From positions 62,001 to 126,000 of the forward strand of contig NZ_RIAX01000010.1 in assembly GCF_003719725.1 (NCBI RefSeq): a stretch of 64,000 nt of DNA, in the 5' to 3' direction. A model generated the notes under the pieces. The model saw nothing but the letters and a program-made list of their open reading frames with translations, made no database searches and was not told the DNA's origin. Origin of the DNA: Planococcus salinus (GTDB lineage: Bacteria; Bacillota; Bacilli; Bacillales_A; Planococcaceae). Each line of letters opens with the position of its first letter. The first letter of the stretch is position 1. Of the stretch, positions 17,468 through 26,907 are shown in pieces. The position numbers and the translations under genes were made by a program.

Positions 17468-18446
17468 TCATTTCATCTCCTTCTCTGCGGACCTCTGTGA
17501 CTTGAATAGCCGCTCGTCCTTTCGATACTCCCGGCTGCGCTGAAAACTTTTGCTTGCCGTCGACCCAGACAGTGACCGGATCATCGTAAGATTCATCCAA
17601 ACGGATAACGTCCCCCTTGGACAGGTTCAAAAAATCACCGACCTGGACCGAAGCAGTTCCCAAGATCGCTTTGATTTGGAGTTTTGTCGACTGCAGTTTT
17701 TTTTCGAGCGCTTCCACTTCGTGGCTTTCCATCTCTTTTTTCTGGTTTGCCAACCAGTGGCGTGCCGACAGCTTCGGCAATATTTGTTCCAGTACCACAT
17801 GCGGTAAACAAAGGATAATGCTTCCTTCGGCATCGCCGATTCTGGCCTGCAATGATACCGAAATGACGGTTTCATTTGGAGGTGACATGGTCAAAAACTG
17901 CGGGTTCACTTCTATTTCCTTCAGTTCCGGTGACAGCTTGAGGACGGAAGACCAGGCTTCTTCAAAGCTGTCCAACGCTTTCATGAAAATCCGTTGAATG
18001 ATGCTCGTTTCAATCTCTGTCAAATCATTATTGTTGGGCGACATGACGCCCTGTCCGCCGAGAAGCCGGTCGAACATGACATAGGTGACTTCAGGGGAAA
18101 ATTCCATGACCATGCTGCCTGGAAGAGGATCTGCTTTGAATACGCCCAAAATGGACTGTTTCTGCACATTGCGGATGTATTCATCGTAAGGAAGCTGGTC
18201 AACCGAAGTGACCGCGATGTGGACAAATGTCCGCAGCTGCGTTGAAAAATACGACGTCAACAGACGTGCGAAATTTTCATGGATCCTCGATAATGTCCGG
18301 ATCTGTTCCTGTGAAAAACGCAAAGCCTTCTTGAAATCATAGGTTTTCACGCTTCTGCCCTTACCGTCTTTCCCTTGTTCCGCTTCTTCCTTTTCTAAAG
18401 ACGAAAGGATGGCATTGATGTTTTCATCTGATAAAAAGTCCGCCAA
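17460..18446 (-). CDS. fliM: FliM, flagellar motor switch protein
   Basis: 328 residues: a middle CheC-like domain and a C-terminal FliN-like domain ([57 protein letters not shown]). It builds the C-ring that receives directional signals. The N-terminal CheY-P-binding peptide is normally LSQxEIDALL; here it is [10 protein letters not shown], with the acidic residues changed to Asn. The gene sits right after flbD; B. subtilis has fliL at this point, but here fliL lies at 33568-33993 with the stator genes. Confidence 0.93.
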   Translation of the reverse strand: MADFLSDENINAILSSLEKEEAEQGKDGKGRSVKTYDFKKALRFSQEQIRTLSRIHENFARLLTSYFSTQLRTFVHIAVTSVDQLPYDEYIRNVQKQSILGVFKADPLPGSMVMEFSPEVTYVMFDRLLGGQGVMSPNNNDLTEIETSIIQRIFMKALDSFEEAWSSVLKLSPELKEIEVNPQFLTMSPPNETVISVSLQARIGDAEGSIILCLPHVVLEQILPKLSARHWLANQKKEMESHEVEALEKKLQSTKLQIKAILGTASVQVGDFLNLSKGDVIRLDESYDDPVTVWVDGKQKFSAQPGVSKGRAAIQVTEVRREGDEMND

Positions 18447-18459
18447 GGCAATTTCCTCC

Positions 18460-18675
18460 TCATTCCGACAAGTCCGGCTCCTGCAAAACAGGCAATATAT
18501 TGATCTTCCGGTAATAAGCCGTCACTTGTTCTGCGACTTGTTCCGCCGATTCCAATACATGCACTTTTTTACCTGACACCAACGTCACTACCGTGTCCGG
18601 AGTTGTTTCCAGTCTTTCAATGTATACCGCATTCAATGTAAATTTCGTTTGGTTCAGTTTGGTCAATTCGATCAT
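18460..18675 (-). CDS. swrD: FlbD/SwrD family protein
   Basis: 71 residues: MIELTKLNQTKFTLNAVYIERLETTPDTVVTLVSGKKVHVLESAEQVAEQVTAYYRKINILP. This is the FlbD (YlzI/SwrD) family, small proteins encoded next to the hook gene. In B. subtilis SwrD raises flagellar power, probably acting on the stators. It is 42 bases downstream of flgE, with a hairpin in between, and 13 bases ahead of fliM. Confidence 0.88.
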   Translation of the reverse strand: MIELTKLNQTKFTLNAVYIERLETTPDTVVTLVSGKKVHVLESAEQVAEQVTAYYRKINILPVLQEPDLSE

Positions 18676-18684
18676 GTCAATGAC

Positions 18685-18706
18685 GAGAAAAGCCTTCGCT
18701 TTTCTC
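18685..18706 (-). other. intra-operon hairpin between flgE and flbD
   Basis: GAGAAAAGC and GCTTTTCTC form a perfect 9-bp stem with a 4-base loop in the only sizeable gap of this part of the operon. There is no T tract, so a strong terminator is unlikely. It could be an RNase processing or stability element that separates hook from motor gene dosage; that is inference. Confidence 0.45.
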
Positions 18707-18717
18707 TCTCAGCCCCC

Positions 18718-19536
18718 TTAGCGCTTCAAGTTGACAACTTCCTGCAGGATTTCATCAGACGTTGAAATGATCCGGGAATTGGCTTGGAAACCACGCTGCG
18801 CCACAATCATTTCCGTAAACTCTTCAGTCAGGTCAACGTTCGACATTTCCAGTTGGCCGGAGCCCACTTCCGTTTTGGCGTCCGCGACCGTCCCGATGTT
18901 CAACGCACCGGCGTTTGCCTGGCCCGTCAATTCATACAGAGAGCCACCAAATTTGCGCAGACCCGACGGATTCTCGGGTATGACAATTCCAACAGTGCGG
19001 TCCCCCAAAATTGATACGTCTTCTCCCCCATCCGACGGCTTCCCAATGAGACGGCCATCACGTGTAATGGCGAATGAGTCATACTCGTTCGAATCGATGT
19101 TGATTTTTCTTCCCTCGCTGTCCAGGACATTGTAGCCCTGTGCTGTGACCAGATTACCGTCTGCATTCACCGTGAAATTCCCGGACCGCGTCAAGAATTG
19201 ACCTTCTCCACCTGCTACCCCCGTCTCTTCCGCCACATCCGGATCCTGCACGACGAAAAACCCATTCCCCATGATGGAGAGGTTCGTGCCGATTCCAGTT
19301 GACATCATGGAACCCGGTGTATGCTGCACGTTGACCGCTGCCGTGGTAGAACCCAGCCCGACCTGCATCGGATTGGTGCCGCTGTCGGATATATTCTGGC
19401 TCAGCATCTCCTGGAAGTTGATGGTGCTTTTCTTGAAACCGATTGTATTGACGTTTGCAATATTGTTTCCGATGACATCCAATTTTGTCTGGAAGTTTTT
19501 CATCCCTGATACACCTGCATACATGGAGCGAAGCAT
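18718..19536 (-). CDS. flgE: FlgE, flagellar hook protein
   Basis: 272 residues. The N-terminus MLRSMYAGVSGMKNFQTKLDVIGNNIANVNTIGFKKS is nearly identical to the Bacillus hook protein, and the C-terminus LEMSNVDLTEEFTEMIVAQRGFQANSRIISTSDEILQEVVNLKR is the matching D0 helix. Automatic annotation often calls it FlgG because Bacillus hooks are short; its place after flgD supports hook protein. An in-frame extension to 19599 is not used: AAGGGGA lies before the ATG at 19536. Confidence 0.92.
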   Translation of the reverse strand: MLRSMYAGVSGMKNFQTKLDVIGNNIANVNTIGFKKSTINFQEMLSQNISDSGTNPMQVGLGSTTAAVNVQHTPGSMMSTGIGTNLSIMGNGFFVVQDPDVAEETGVAGGEGQFLTRSGNFTVNADGNLVTAQGYNVLDSEGRKINIDSNEYDSFAITRDGRLIGKPSDGGEDVSILGDRTVGIVIPENPSGLRKFGGSLYELTGQANAGALNIGTVADAKTEVGSGQLEMSNVDLTEEFTEMIVAQRGFQANSRIISTSDEILQEVVNLKR

Positions 19537-19579
19537 AGTATTTTCCCCTTTCAAGTACCATCTGTTTGTTTTAAATGAA

Positions 19580-20047
19580 TCAGACAGTCTCCTGTTCATT
19601 TTGTGTTTGTTCGTGTCTTTCGATACGGCTGAGTGTATGGATCGGTATCTTCATGTCCTGTTGTTCCAGTTCCACCAATATGTCCCCGTTTTTCATCGTT
19701 ACGGCTTTTACCACGCCCTGTCCATTCTGTGGCTGGTCTTCAGTTCCCTGGTTCCAGTGGACAGTGGTGCCAATCAGGTCAGCGTGATCAGCCAATGTTC
19801 CTTTTCCTTGATGTTCCATGAATTGGTCCATTGTTTTGTTGAGATTGGTCAATTGCTCCAAGCTGCTGAATTGGGTCATCTGTCCGATGAATTCGGTATC
19901 TTTCAGCGGTTCCAGTGGATCCTGGTTTTTCATCTGTGTTACCAGGATTTTCAGAAAAGCGTCTTTCCCCATTTCATTTTGGGATTCGGCTGTTTTGGCT
20001 GCAGCAGGTGCTTGTGAACGGACCGCAGTCGGATTCGTTACGTTCAT
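19580..20047 (-). CDS. flgD: FlgD, hook cap protein
   Basis: 155 residues. [47 protein letters not shown] is the FlgD signature. The C-terminal beta part is short, as in Bacillus. It caps the growing hook while FlgE subunits are added. It sits between fliK and flgE in the operon. Confidence 0.93.
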   Translation of the reverse strand: MNVTNPTAVRSQAPAAAKTAESQNEMGKDAFLKILVTQMKNQDPLEPLKDTEFIGQMTQFSSLEQLTNLNKTMDQFMEHQGKGTLADHADLIGTTVHWNQGTEDQPQNGQGVVKAVTMKNGDILVELEQQDMKIPIHTLSRIERHEQTQNEQETV

Positions 20048-20065
20048 GGAAACACTCCTTTCTTT

Positions 20066-21337
20066 TTAAATGGTGTAATCCACTTTCATCTTGCTGCCGG
20101 CTGAAGGTTCGATAATCACAGCGGCGGCCGCTTCTTCTTCAAACTGCCGGTAGCCGTTTCTAAACGATTGGCTGCCTGGCTTTTGCTGCTGGGCAAAACG
20201 CTGTTCAGGAGACGCGTGCTGCTGGCTGAATGATTGTTGCGGATTATGCTGCGTAATTTCGATTTTATCGATGGCCACACCTTGCTGAAGCAGGGACGCC
20301 CTCAGTTGATTTACTTGAAGTTCGAGCATTTCCTTAGCTGCAAAGCTGCTCGTAAAGATTTGCGCTGCCATTTTTCCGTTGATCAGCGTCAGGCGAATGT
20401 CCAGGTGCCCCAAGTGATCAGGTGCGATATTCACCCGGATCTGCTGTGTGTTTTCTCCTGTTCCGGTCAACCGGAAAGAGCCTTTCAATACTTCGCCCAA
20501 CTCTTCCGTAAGGTTAGCCATGCGCACAGTCGGCGTTGGGGGAGCTGGTTCAGAGCGGCCGGTCAACGCCTCCGCTTTGACAGTGTCAGGCGCAGAAGCC
20601 GGCAAGGGTTGCGGAATGTCCACTTCCATCGGCGTTCCCGGCAATTGACGGAACACTTCTGACGCCTGTCGGTTGGCCGGCAGGGCATCCGGTGAAGGTG
20701 CCGCTTGCTTTTGTCCATCTGCTGCCTTTTCCGCTGCCACCCACTGCTTCAGCACCTGCTCCAGTTCTTCCAGCTTCTGCACGAGCTGTTGCCCGCCGGT
20801 TGTTTGCTTCCGCGCATCGTCCTGTTGGACCAGGGCTGCCAGTTGTTTCAAGAGTTGCTCTGCATCTTCTGCATCGATTAACGGAAACAATGGATCCGTT
20901 GATGAAGTTTTTCCCGTTTTTGTATTCTCTTCCAGAAGCGCCAGTGCTTGCAGCTGTTCAGTAAACCCGTGGACCAGCGGTTGTGGAAGCTCTTTGGCTA
21001 CCGGCAGACCTTCTGCTTTTTTCAAAAGCAGCGATAAGGCCTGAAGCAACGCTTCCGCCGTTCCTATCATTTCTTCCTCCGTTTCCCGTGCCTCCGAAGT
21101 AAATTCTTCCAGTGCTGCAACAGCTTCTTTCAGCAGGTCTGCCAACTCACCCAACGGATTGTCCGCGCTTTCGCCGGCTGCCGGCAAGTCGACCGCTGCG
21201 GATAAAGAACTGAACAACATGGAAAAAGCGGTGCCTTCCGTTGGTTGATCTGTTGCGCCCAGCGCTTTCGGTATTTTGCCTGTCTGCGGTGCCGGAGTTT
21301 GAAAAGACAGACTGGCAGTCGGCAGCGGGCTTACCAT
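20066..21337 (-). CDS. fliK: FliK, hook-length control protein
   Basis: 423 residues with the usual FliK build: a long Gln/Ala/Leu-rich low-complexity N-terminal region that acts as a ruler, a Pro-rich hinge near residues 240-270, and a C-terminal domain with NIAPDHLGHLDIRLTLINGKMAAQIFTSSFAAKEMLELQVNQLRASLLQQGVAI (Flg_hook fold). It measures hook length and triggers the FlhB switch. It overlaps fliJ by 7 bases. B. subtilis has ylxF between fliJ and fliK; there is none here. Confidence 0.9.
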   Translation of the reverse strand: MVSPLPTASLSFQTPAPQTGKIPKALGATDQPTEGTAFSMLFSSLSAAVDLPAAGESADNPLGELADLLKEAVAALEEFTSEARETEEEMIGTAEALLQALSLLLKKAEGLPVAKELPQPLVHGFTEQLQALALLEENTKTGKTSSTDPLFPLIDAEDAEQLLKQLAALVQQDDARKQTTGGQQLVQKLEELEQVLKQWVAAEKAADGQKQAAPSPDALPANRQASEVFRQLPGTPMEVDIPQPLPASAPDTVKAEALTGRSEPAPPTPTVRMANLTEELGEVLKGSFRLTGTGENTQQIRVNIAPDHLGHLDIRLTLINGKMAAQIFTSSFAAKEMLELQVNQLRASLLQQGVAIDKIEITQHNPQQSFSQQHASPEQRFAQQQKPGSQSFRNGYRQFEEEAAAAVIIEPSAGSKMKVDYTI

Positions 21338-21798
21338 CGCTCCGCCAGGTTGGATTGTGCGGTCCGGTGAAACCGGGCACTTGCCAATTCATCGAAATAA
21401 TTCTGTTCCGCCACTTTGTTTCGTTCGTTGAACAAGTCCTGTTTTTGCTGCTTCAAATTCCCCCAGGTCTTTTCTTCCTGTGCTTTTTTCGTTAGCTGGC
21501 TTTGCGTTTTCATCACATGTTTCTGTAAATGTGCCAGTTCATCATTGGAGTACACCAATTGCCGCTGAACTTGTTGGATGTAATTTTCCAGCATCCTCAA
21601 TTCGGCAATCGGGACGCCTTTTTGTTGCTTTTCTTCCTGCAGCCGCTCTGCATCACTGATTTTGTGGTAGATGGCTTCATTTCTGCGATGGCCTTCTTCC
21701 TGTTGTTTGATGGCATCTGCCATTTGGATTTGGGCAACGTCTTTTTCATTTTCCTTTAAATCCAATATTTTTTGAAAACGGAAATCAAATGGTGTCAC
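21331..21798 (-). CDS. fliJ: FliJ, export chaperone escort
   Basis: 155 residues, nearly all coiled coil, opening MTPFDFRFQKILDLKENEKDVAQIQMADAIKQQEEG, a standard FliJ N-terminus. It inserts into the FliI hexamer and recycles chaperones at FlhA. It lies between fliI (3-base gap) and fliK (7-base overlap). Confidence 0.9.
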   Translation of the reverse strand: MTPFDFRFQKILDLKENEKDVAQIQMADAIKQQEEGHRRNEAIYHKISDAERLQEEKQQKGVPIAELRMLENYIQQVQRQLVYSNDELAHLQKHVMKTQSQLTKKAQEEKTWGNLKQQKQDLFNERNKVAEQNYFDELASARFHRTAQSNLAERW

Positions 21799-21801
21799 TT
21801 T

Positions 21802-23118
21802 TTATCCCCCTCCAAATTGTGCTGATAGCTTCTCAATACTGTCTTCCAGCTTGGTCTTTTCGTAAATCCCCTGCTGCAGATAATCTTTTATGAGTGGATA
21901 CGAACGAATGGCATCGTCGATTTCTTTATTGGTGCCACTTTTGTAAGCGCCGATATTGATCAGGTCTTCTGACGAATCGTAAGCCGCCAGCAGACGTTTT
22001 AGACCGACCGCCGCCTGCTGATGTTCCGGTGAAACAATGTCGTGCATGACACGGCTGACGCTTGCCATAATATTGATCGCCGGGAACTGGCCTTTCTGGG
22101 CGATGCGCCGGTCCAGCACAATATGTCCGTCCAGAATTCCCCGGACTGCATCGGCTATCGGCTCGTTCATGTCATCGCCGTCGACCAGCACCGTATAAAA
22201 AGCGGTGATCGACCCTTTACCGGAAGTGCCTGAGCGCTCCAGCAGCTTCGGCAGCAAAGCGAAAACGCTCGGTGTGTAGCCTTTGCTTGTTGGCGGTTCG
22301 CCAACAGCGAGTCCCACTTCCCGCTGCGCCATGGCAAACCTTGTCACCGAATCCATCATCAGCATGACGTTTTTCCCTTGATCGCGGAAATATTCCGCAA
22401 TGGAAGTCGCTGTTAATGCCCCTTTGATGCGCTGCAAAGGCGTCTGGTCGGAAGTCGCTGCCACGATTACAGATTTTTTCAAGCCTTCAGGTCCCAGGTC
22501 GCGTTCGATGAAATCACGAATTTCACGGCCTCGTTCTCCGATCAATGCAATGACATTGATATCGGCTTCCGTATTGCGGGCAATCATTCCGAGCAAGGTA
22601 CTTTTTCCGACGCCGCTCCCTGCAAACACACCAATCCGCTGACCTTGTCCGACCGTCAGCAAGCCGTCGATTGCACGGACGCCCACTTCCAGCGGCTTAT
22701 CGATCCGCGGCCGCTGCAACGGATTTGGCGGACTGTTGTTGGTGGAGTATTTTTTCAGCCCTTTCGGCAAAGTGCTGTCATCCAGCGGATTGCCCATCCC
22801 GTCCAGCACTTTCCCCAAAATGGAAGGGCCCACTTTGATCTGGAGCGGAACACCGGTTGCGACAACCAGGCAGCCCGGTCCGATCTGTGCAATGTCCTTT
22901 AACGGCATCAATAATAATTTGTGTTCTTTGAACCCGACGACTTCCGCTTCCACCGGCGGATCGTAGTGATTCGGATACAGCAGGCAAAGTTCGCCGACTT
23001 TGGCATTGGGACCACGGGATTCAATGGTCAAACCGATCACCTGAATCACTTTGCCATGTTTTTTTACCGGCTCCACTTCTTCCAATAAGGTCAAATATTC
23101 ATCGGTGCGCAGGTTCAT
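21802..23118 (-). CDS. fliI: FliI, flagellum-specific ATPase
   Basis: 438 residues, the same length as B. subtilis FliI. Walker A is GVFAGSGVGKSTLLGMIA and Walker B MLMMDSVTRFAMAQREVGLAVGEPP, both highly conserved. It is the hexameric ATPase of the flagellar type III export system, related to F1-beta. I take the ATG at 23118 (MNLRTDEYL), about 10 bases behind AGGAG, in place of the GTG at 23136. The start overlaps the end of fliH. Confidence 0.95.
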   Translation of the reverse strand: MNLRTDEYLTLLEEVEPVKKHGKVIQVIGLTIESRGPNAKVGELCLLYPNHYDPPVEAEVVGFKEHKLLLMPLKDIAQIGPGCLVVATGVPLQIKVGPSILGKVLDGMGNPLDDSTLPKGLKKYSTNNSPPNPLQRPRIDKPLEVGVRAIDGLLTVGQGQRIGVFAGSGVGKSTLLGMIARNTEADINVIALIGERGREIRDFIERDLGPEGLKKSVIVAATSDQTPLQRIKGALTATSIAEYFRDQGKNVMLMMDSVTRFAMAQREVGLAVGEPPTSKGYTPSVFALLPKLLERSGTSGKGSITAFYTVLVDGDDMNEPIADAVRGILDGHIVLDRRIAQKGQFPAINIMASVSRVMHDIVSPEHQQAAVGLKRLLAAYDSSEDLINIGAYKSGTNKEIDDAIRSYPLIKDYLQQGIYEKTKLEDSIEKLSAQFGGG

Positions 23119-23896
23119 CGGTGGTCTTCTCCTCACAATAAGCGAGCAATTGCTTTTTTATTTCCTGCAATTGGCTGTCAATCGTCACATCATACGAGCC
23201 GTTCGCTGTCTGAATCATGCAGTCCCCTTTTGCCAGGTGAATGACCGGAATTATTTTTAGTTCAGATTCTGCCCTTACATATGTTTTAAGTTCTTCCAAA
23301 AAGGGTAAAACATAGGGGTAATCTTCCAAAGCCACTTGCAGCACGATGTCTTCGGACTCTTCAATGTGCCGCAACGCTTGTTTGACGATATTCAACAATT
23401 GCTCATCATTTTGTTTCAGTTCTTCTTTGATCACTTTTTCAGCGATTTTGACACTCAGTGACAACAGGAATGGTTCCGACTGCTGGACGATTCTCGCTTT
23501 TTCTTCATGAGCGGTTTCAATCAGCTCCTGCATGGCTTGCCGCTGTTCCCGAAAGTCATTTTCAGCCTGCAAAGTCCCTTGGGAAAGGCCGGTATGGAAG
23601 CCTTTTTCCGTCGCTTCCTGTGCAAGACGGGCCGCTTCCTGCTCAGCTTCCCGGCGTTTTTCCTGCCACCATTCCGCAATTTCGGCATGGGCCGCTTCCT
23701 GTTCCTGCTGCAATTGCTGCTGCAAATCCTTGTAGTCTTTTTCCAAAATTTCAATTTCCGAAAGCAAATTTTTCCTTTTTTGAATCGGGTCCAGCTCTTT
23801 TCCCAATAAAATCGGACCCTGGTGTTCAATTTTTTTCGTGCGGATAATTTTCTTTTCGATGGGCGTCGGCTGGTGGAACCGGATGATGTTAGACAA
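23099..23896 (-). CDS. fliH: FliH, negative regulator of FliI
   Basis: 265 residues: a central coiled coil from about residue 45 to 105 (KDYKDLQQQLQQEQEAAHAEIAEWWQEKRREAEQEAARLAQ) and a C-terminal domain with KIAEKVIKEELKQNDEQLLNIVKQALRHIEESEDIVLQVALEDYPYV, as in FliH/V-ATPase E-like proteins. It links FliI to the C-ring. It overlaps fliG by 8 bases and fliI by 20. Confidence 0.9.
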   Translation of the reverse strand: MSNIIRFHQPTPIEKKIIRTKKIEHQGPILLGKELDPIQKRKNLLSEIEILEKDYKDLQQQLQQEQEAAHAEIAEWWQEKRREAEQEAARLAQEATEKGFHTGLSQGTLQAENDFREQRQAMQELIETAHEEKARIVQQSEPFLLSLSVKIAEKVIKEELKQNDEQLLNIVKQALRHIEESEDIVLQVALEDYPYVLPFLEELKTYVRAESELKIIPVIHLAKGDCMIQTANGSYDVTIDSQLQEIKKQLLAYCEEKTTDEPAHR

Positions 23897-24902
23897 TCAT
23901 ATCGTCTCCTTCACCACGTGATACGACGATTTCGCCGCTTTCTTCCAAGCTTCTGATCCATGTGACAATCGTTGCCTGCGCTTTCTCAACGTCTTTCAGT
24001 TTGACAGGCGCCATCATGTCGATTTCTTCGCGGATCAGATCGGCTCTTCGCGTGGACATATTGCCATAGATGACATTCTTCACTTCTTCGCTTGCCACTT
24101 TCAGCGAATACGTCAGATCTTCATCCGCCACTTCACGGATGACACGCTGAATGGAACGTTTGTCCAAATGGACGATGTCTTCAAATACAAACATGCGTTT
24201 CTTGATTTCTTCGACCAGTTCAGGGCTTTCGTTTTCGAGTTCGGCAAGAATCGATTTTTCTGTCCCGCGGTCGACGTTGCTTAGTACACGGACAATCGCT
24301 TCCACTCCGCCGGTGGCCGTATAATCCTGCGATCCGGTTGCCGACAGTTTCCGTTCCAGAATCTGTTCAACTTCGTAAATGACTTCTGGAGAAGCACTTT
24401 CCATCAAAGCGATGCGCCTGGCCACTTCCGCCTGCTGCACCTGAGGCAACTGCGACAGAATTTGCGAGGACTGCTTGGCTTCCAGATAGGACAGCACCAA
24501 TGCAATGGTCTGCGAATGCTCATGCTGCAGTATGGTCAGCAATTGTTTCGGATCCGCTTTTCTGGCAAAACTGAATGGCTTGACCTGCAGTATGTTCGTC
24601 AAGCGTCCGATGGTATCCATCGCCTTTTCTTTCCCCAGCGCTTTTTCCAGTATTTCTTTGGCGTAGTCCAAACCGCCTTCTCTCATGAAATCCTGACCAA
24701 GCAGCATGCTGTAAAACTCGTTCAGCACCTGGTCTGTTTGGCTGTTTTTCAATTTCCTGACATTGGAGATTTCCATCGTCAGTTTGTCTATTTCGGGTTC
24801 TGTTAACTGTTTAAACACTTCCACAGATACTTCAGGGCCCAAACTCACCAGCAATACCGCCACTTTTTGGACACCGCTTAACCCTGCCGTATTTTTAGCC
24901 AT
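23889..24902 (-). CDS. fliG: FliG, motor switch/torque protein
   Basis: 337 residues, standard length. MKxI-type ARM domains are present, and the C-terminal torque helix reads DLIREEIDMMAPVKLKDVEKAQATIVTWIRSLEESGEIVV, with the charged residues that contact MotA. It also carries the DIVHLDKRSIQRVIREVADEDLTYSLK block typical of FliG. It couples the MS ring to FliM. Confidence 0.95.
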   Translation of the reverse strand: MAKNTAGLSGVQKVAVLLVSLGPEVSVEVFKQLTEPEIDKLTMEISNVRKLKNSQTDQVLNEFYSMLLGQDFMREGGLDYAKEILEKALGKEKAMDTIGRLTNILQVKPFSFARKADPKQLLTILQHEHSQTIALVLSYLEAKQSSQILSQLPQVQQAEVARRIALMESASPEVIYEVEQILERKLSATGSQDYTATGGVEAIVRVLSNVDRGTEKSILAELENESPELVEEIKKRMFVFEDIVHLDKRSIQRVIREVADEDLTYSLKVASEEVKNVIYGNMSTRRADLIREEIDMMAPVKLKDVEKAQATIVTWIRSLEESGEIVVSRGEGDDMIV

Positions 24903-24913
24903 CTAGTTCTCTC

Positions 24914-26560
24914 CTACTCCTCTGACATCCATGAACGCAACAGTCGGGCAAAATCTTCCGGCCGTTCTTTCGCTAGTTTTTCGATTGTCTTTCGCTTAGG
25001 ATTGGTTTTCGAGTCGAAATCCGATAAATCGATTTCTTCTTCCACTGCCTCTGCTGTGTTTCCGTCCATCACAGGCGGAGTGAGCGGTGGTCCAAAGATT
25101 TCCCGGTCAAACTCTTCTTCCCGTTTCCGTTTGCTTCTGCGCAGCAGCACAATCAGGACAATCAAGATTACCAGCAGCACGACAGCCGTTGCAATCACCA
25201 GCACCAGGTTGTTCGGAAGCTTATCCAACCAGGCAGTTACAGGCTCTTCTTCCGCCACTGCCGGTTTGCCGTGAAATTCTGTAGCGAATACCGAAATCCG
25301 GTTGGCCAAATCAATTTCATCCACTGGTGCTCCGTTCATGCTCAAGGTGGTGCTCACTGTGTTCTTCAACAGGTTTTCAATATCGAAAATGTTCTGCGCC
25401 GTCAAACTGTCCGGGTTTTCCGCAATCGGCGGTTCCACTCCCACATTGATGGTAATGTCATCGATGACATACGGACTCATCTCAATCTGCCGGTTGATCC
25501 GGTTGACTTCCCGGTTGATTCGTTCCTCCGTTTTTTCAGAGTCGACATTTCCCTCGCCGTCAACGGCTGGATTGTTCGGGATTTCAGTGTCGTCCGTCCC
25601 GGTTGCGCCATCCACATCGCCGCCTTCGCTTGAATAGGATTCCACAATCCGCTCCACACTGATGTCGATGCCTTCATTGGTCTCGCCGTTCACCGGCTCG
25701 ACCAGGTTTTCTTCCCGTTTTTCTTTTGTGAAATCCATACTGGTCATCACGGATACCACCACTTTGTCGTACCCGAGAAGCAATCCGAGCATCTGCTGCA
25801 ATTCCCGCTGGATATCCTGTTCGATGTCCCGTTGGATGTCCCGTTGCTGCTGGTAGACGGATAAGGTCGTATCCAGCTGATTTTCTTCCTGCATATGGAA
25901 AACCTGACCGTTTTGGTTCATGATAACAATCTGCTCTGTCGGCAGGTTCGGAACCGACTTGCTGATGAGGTGGTACAGCCCGTTCACTTGCTTCTGATCC
26001 AATTGAAAAGATGGTTCCCCGCTTACCACTACAGAAGCGGTAGCCACTTGCTCTTCTTCTGTCACCCAGATGTTTTCTTTCGGCAGCGTGATCATGACAT
26101 TGGCATCCGACACGCCTTCAATCTGGCGAACTAACCCCGACAGCTCATTTTGCATGGCATCGCGTTCCACCACATCAAAATGCCGGTCCGTCATGCCGAG
26201 CCCCATGTTTTCACTGAAAATGCTGTAATTTACATTGCCGCTTTCCGGTATGCCTTCCGCTGCCAGATCCACTTTCAAATTGGCAATTTCTTCATTTGGC
26301 ACACTGACGGTTTTGCCGTCTGCCGAAACCTCCACAGGAATTCCCCGCTCTTCAATGGCCGCTTTGATTTCCCCTGTTTCTGCGGGGGACAAGCCCGAGT
26401 ACAATACCGAGTAAGCGGATTGGGTGGTGAAAAACACCAGCATGGAAAGCAAGAGGATGGTCCCGGCGAAAGAGCCGGCGATGGTCCACTTCATGGCGGG
26501 AGACAAGCCGCTCCATGACTCTTTTGCTTTGTTTTTAAAACCCGTTAACCTTTCCTTCAT
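24914..26560 (-). CDS. fliF: FliF, MS-ring protein
   Basis: 548 residues with two membrane helices, near 25-45 and near 447-470 (LVLVIATAVVLLVILIVLIVLL). The RBM region includes QNELSGLVRQIEGVSDANVMITLPKENIW. The acidic C-terminal tail ending KLAKERPEDFARLLRSWMSEE is the FliG-binding motif. It is the base on which the export gate and rod assemble. Confidence 0.95.
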   Translation of the reverse strand: MKERLTGFKNKAKESWSGLSPAMKWTIAGSFAGTILLLSMLVFFTTQSAYSVLYSGLSPAETGEIKAAIEERGIPVEVSADGKTVSVPNEEIANLKVDLAAEGIPESGNVNYSIFSENMGLGMTDRHFDVVERDAMQNELSGLVRQIEGVSDANVMITLPKENIWVTEEEQVATASVVVSGEPSFQLDQKQVNGLYHLISKSVPNLPTEQIVIMNQNGQVFHMQEENQLDTTLSVYQQQRDIQRDIEQDIQRELQQMLGLLLGYDKVVVSVMTSMDFTKEKREENLVEPVNGETNEGIDISVERIVESYSSEGGDVDGATGTDDTEIPNNPAVDGEGNVDSEKTEERINREVNRINRQIEMSPYVIDDITINVGVEPPIAENPDSLTAQNIFDIENLLKNTVSTTLSMNGAPVDEIDLANRISVFATEFHGKPAVAEEEPVTAWLDKLPNNLVLVIATAVVLLVILIVLIVLLRRSKRKREEEFDREIFGPPLTPPVMDGNTAEAVEEEIDLSDFDSKTNPKRKTIEKLAKERPEDFARLLRSWMSEE

Positions 26561-26585
26561 CTTTTCCTCATCCCACTCGTTGAAT

Positions 26586-26885
26586 TCATACTTGCATTCT
26601 CATAATTTCCTGATATGCTTCTACCACTTTGTTGCGTACTTGCGTCGTCAACTGCAGCGACAGACTCGCTTTTTGAGAAGTGATCATCACTTCATGAATG
26701 TCCTTCGCTTCTCCGGCCGCCAACTGGTTGGTCAGCACGTCGGATGCTTTCTGCGACTGGTTAACGTTTTCCAATTGCTGTTTCAGCATTTCACTGAACC
26801 CTTCCACTTTTTTATCCGCTTGCGCTTTCGGGATAAACTGATCCTGCAGAAAAGGAGTTTGAATCTGACTGATAGTATTCATCAT
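26586..26885 (-). CDS. fliE: FliE, hook-basal body junction protein
   Basis: 99 residues. The C-terminus IHEVMITSQKASLSLQLTTQVRNKVVEAYQEIMRMQV is the conserved FliE helix. It joins the MS ring to the rod. It follows flgC and precedes fliF. Confidence 0.93.
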   Translation of the reverse strand: MMNTISQIQTPFLQDQFIPKAQADKKVEGFSEMLKQQLENVNQSQKASDVLTNQLAAGEAKDIHEVMITSQKASLSLQLTTQVRNKVVEAYQEIMRMQV

Positions 26886-26907
26886 GGGCCTCCTGAGACT
26901 TTAATAA

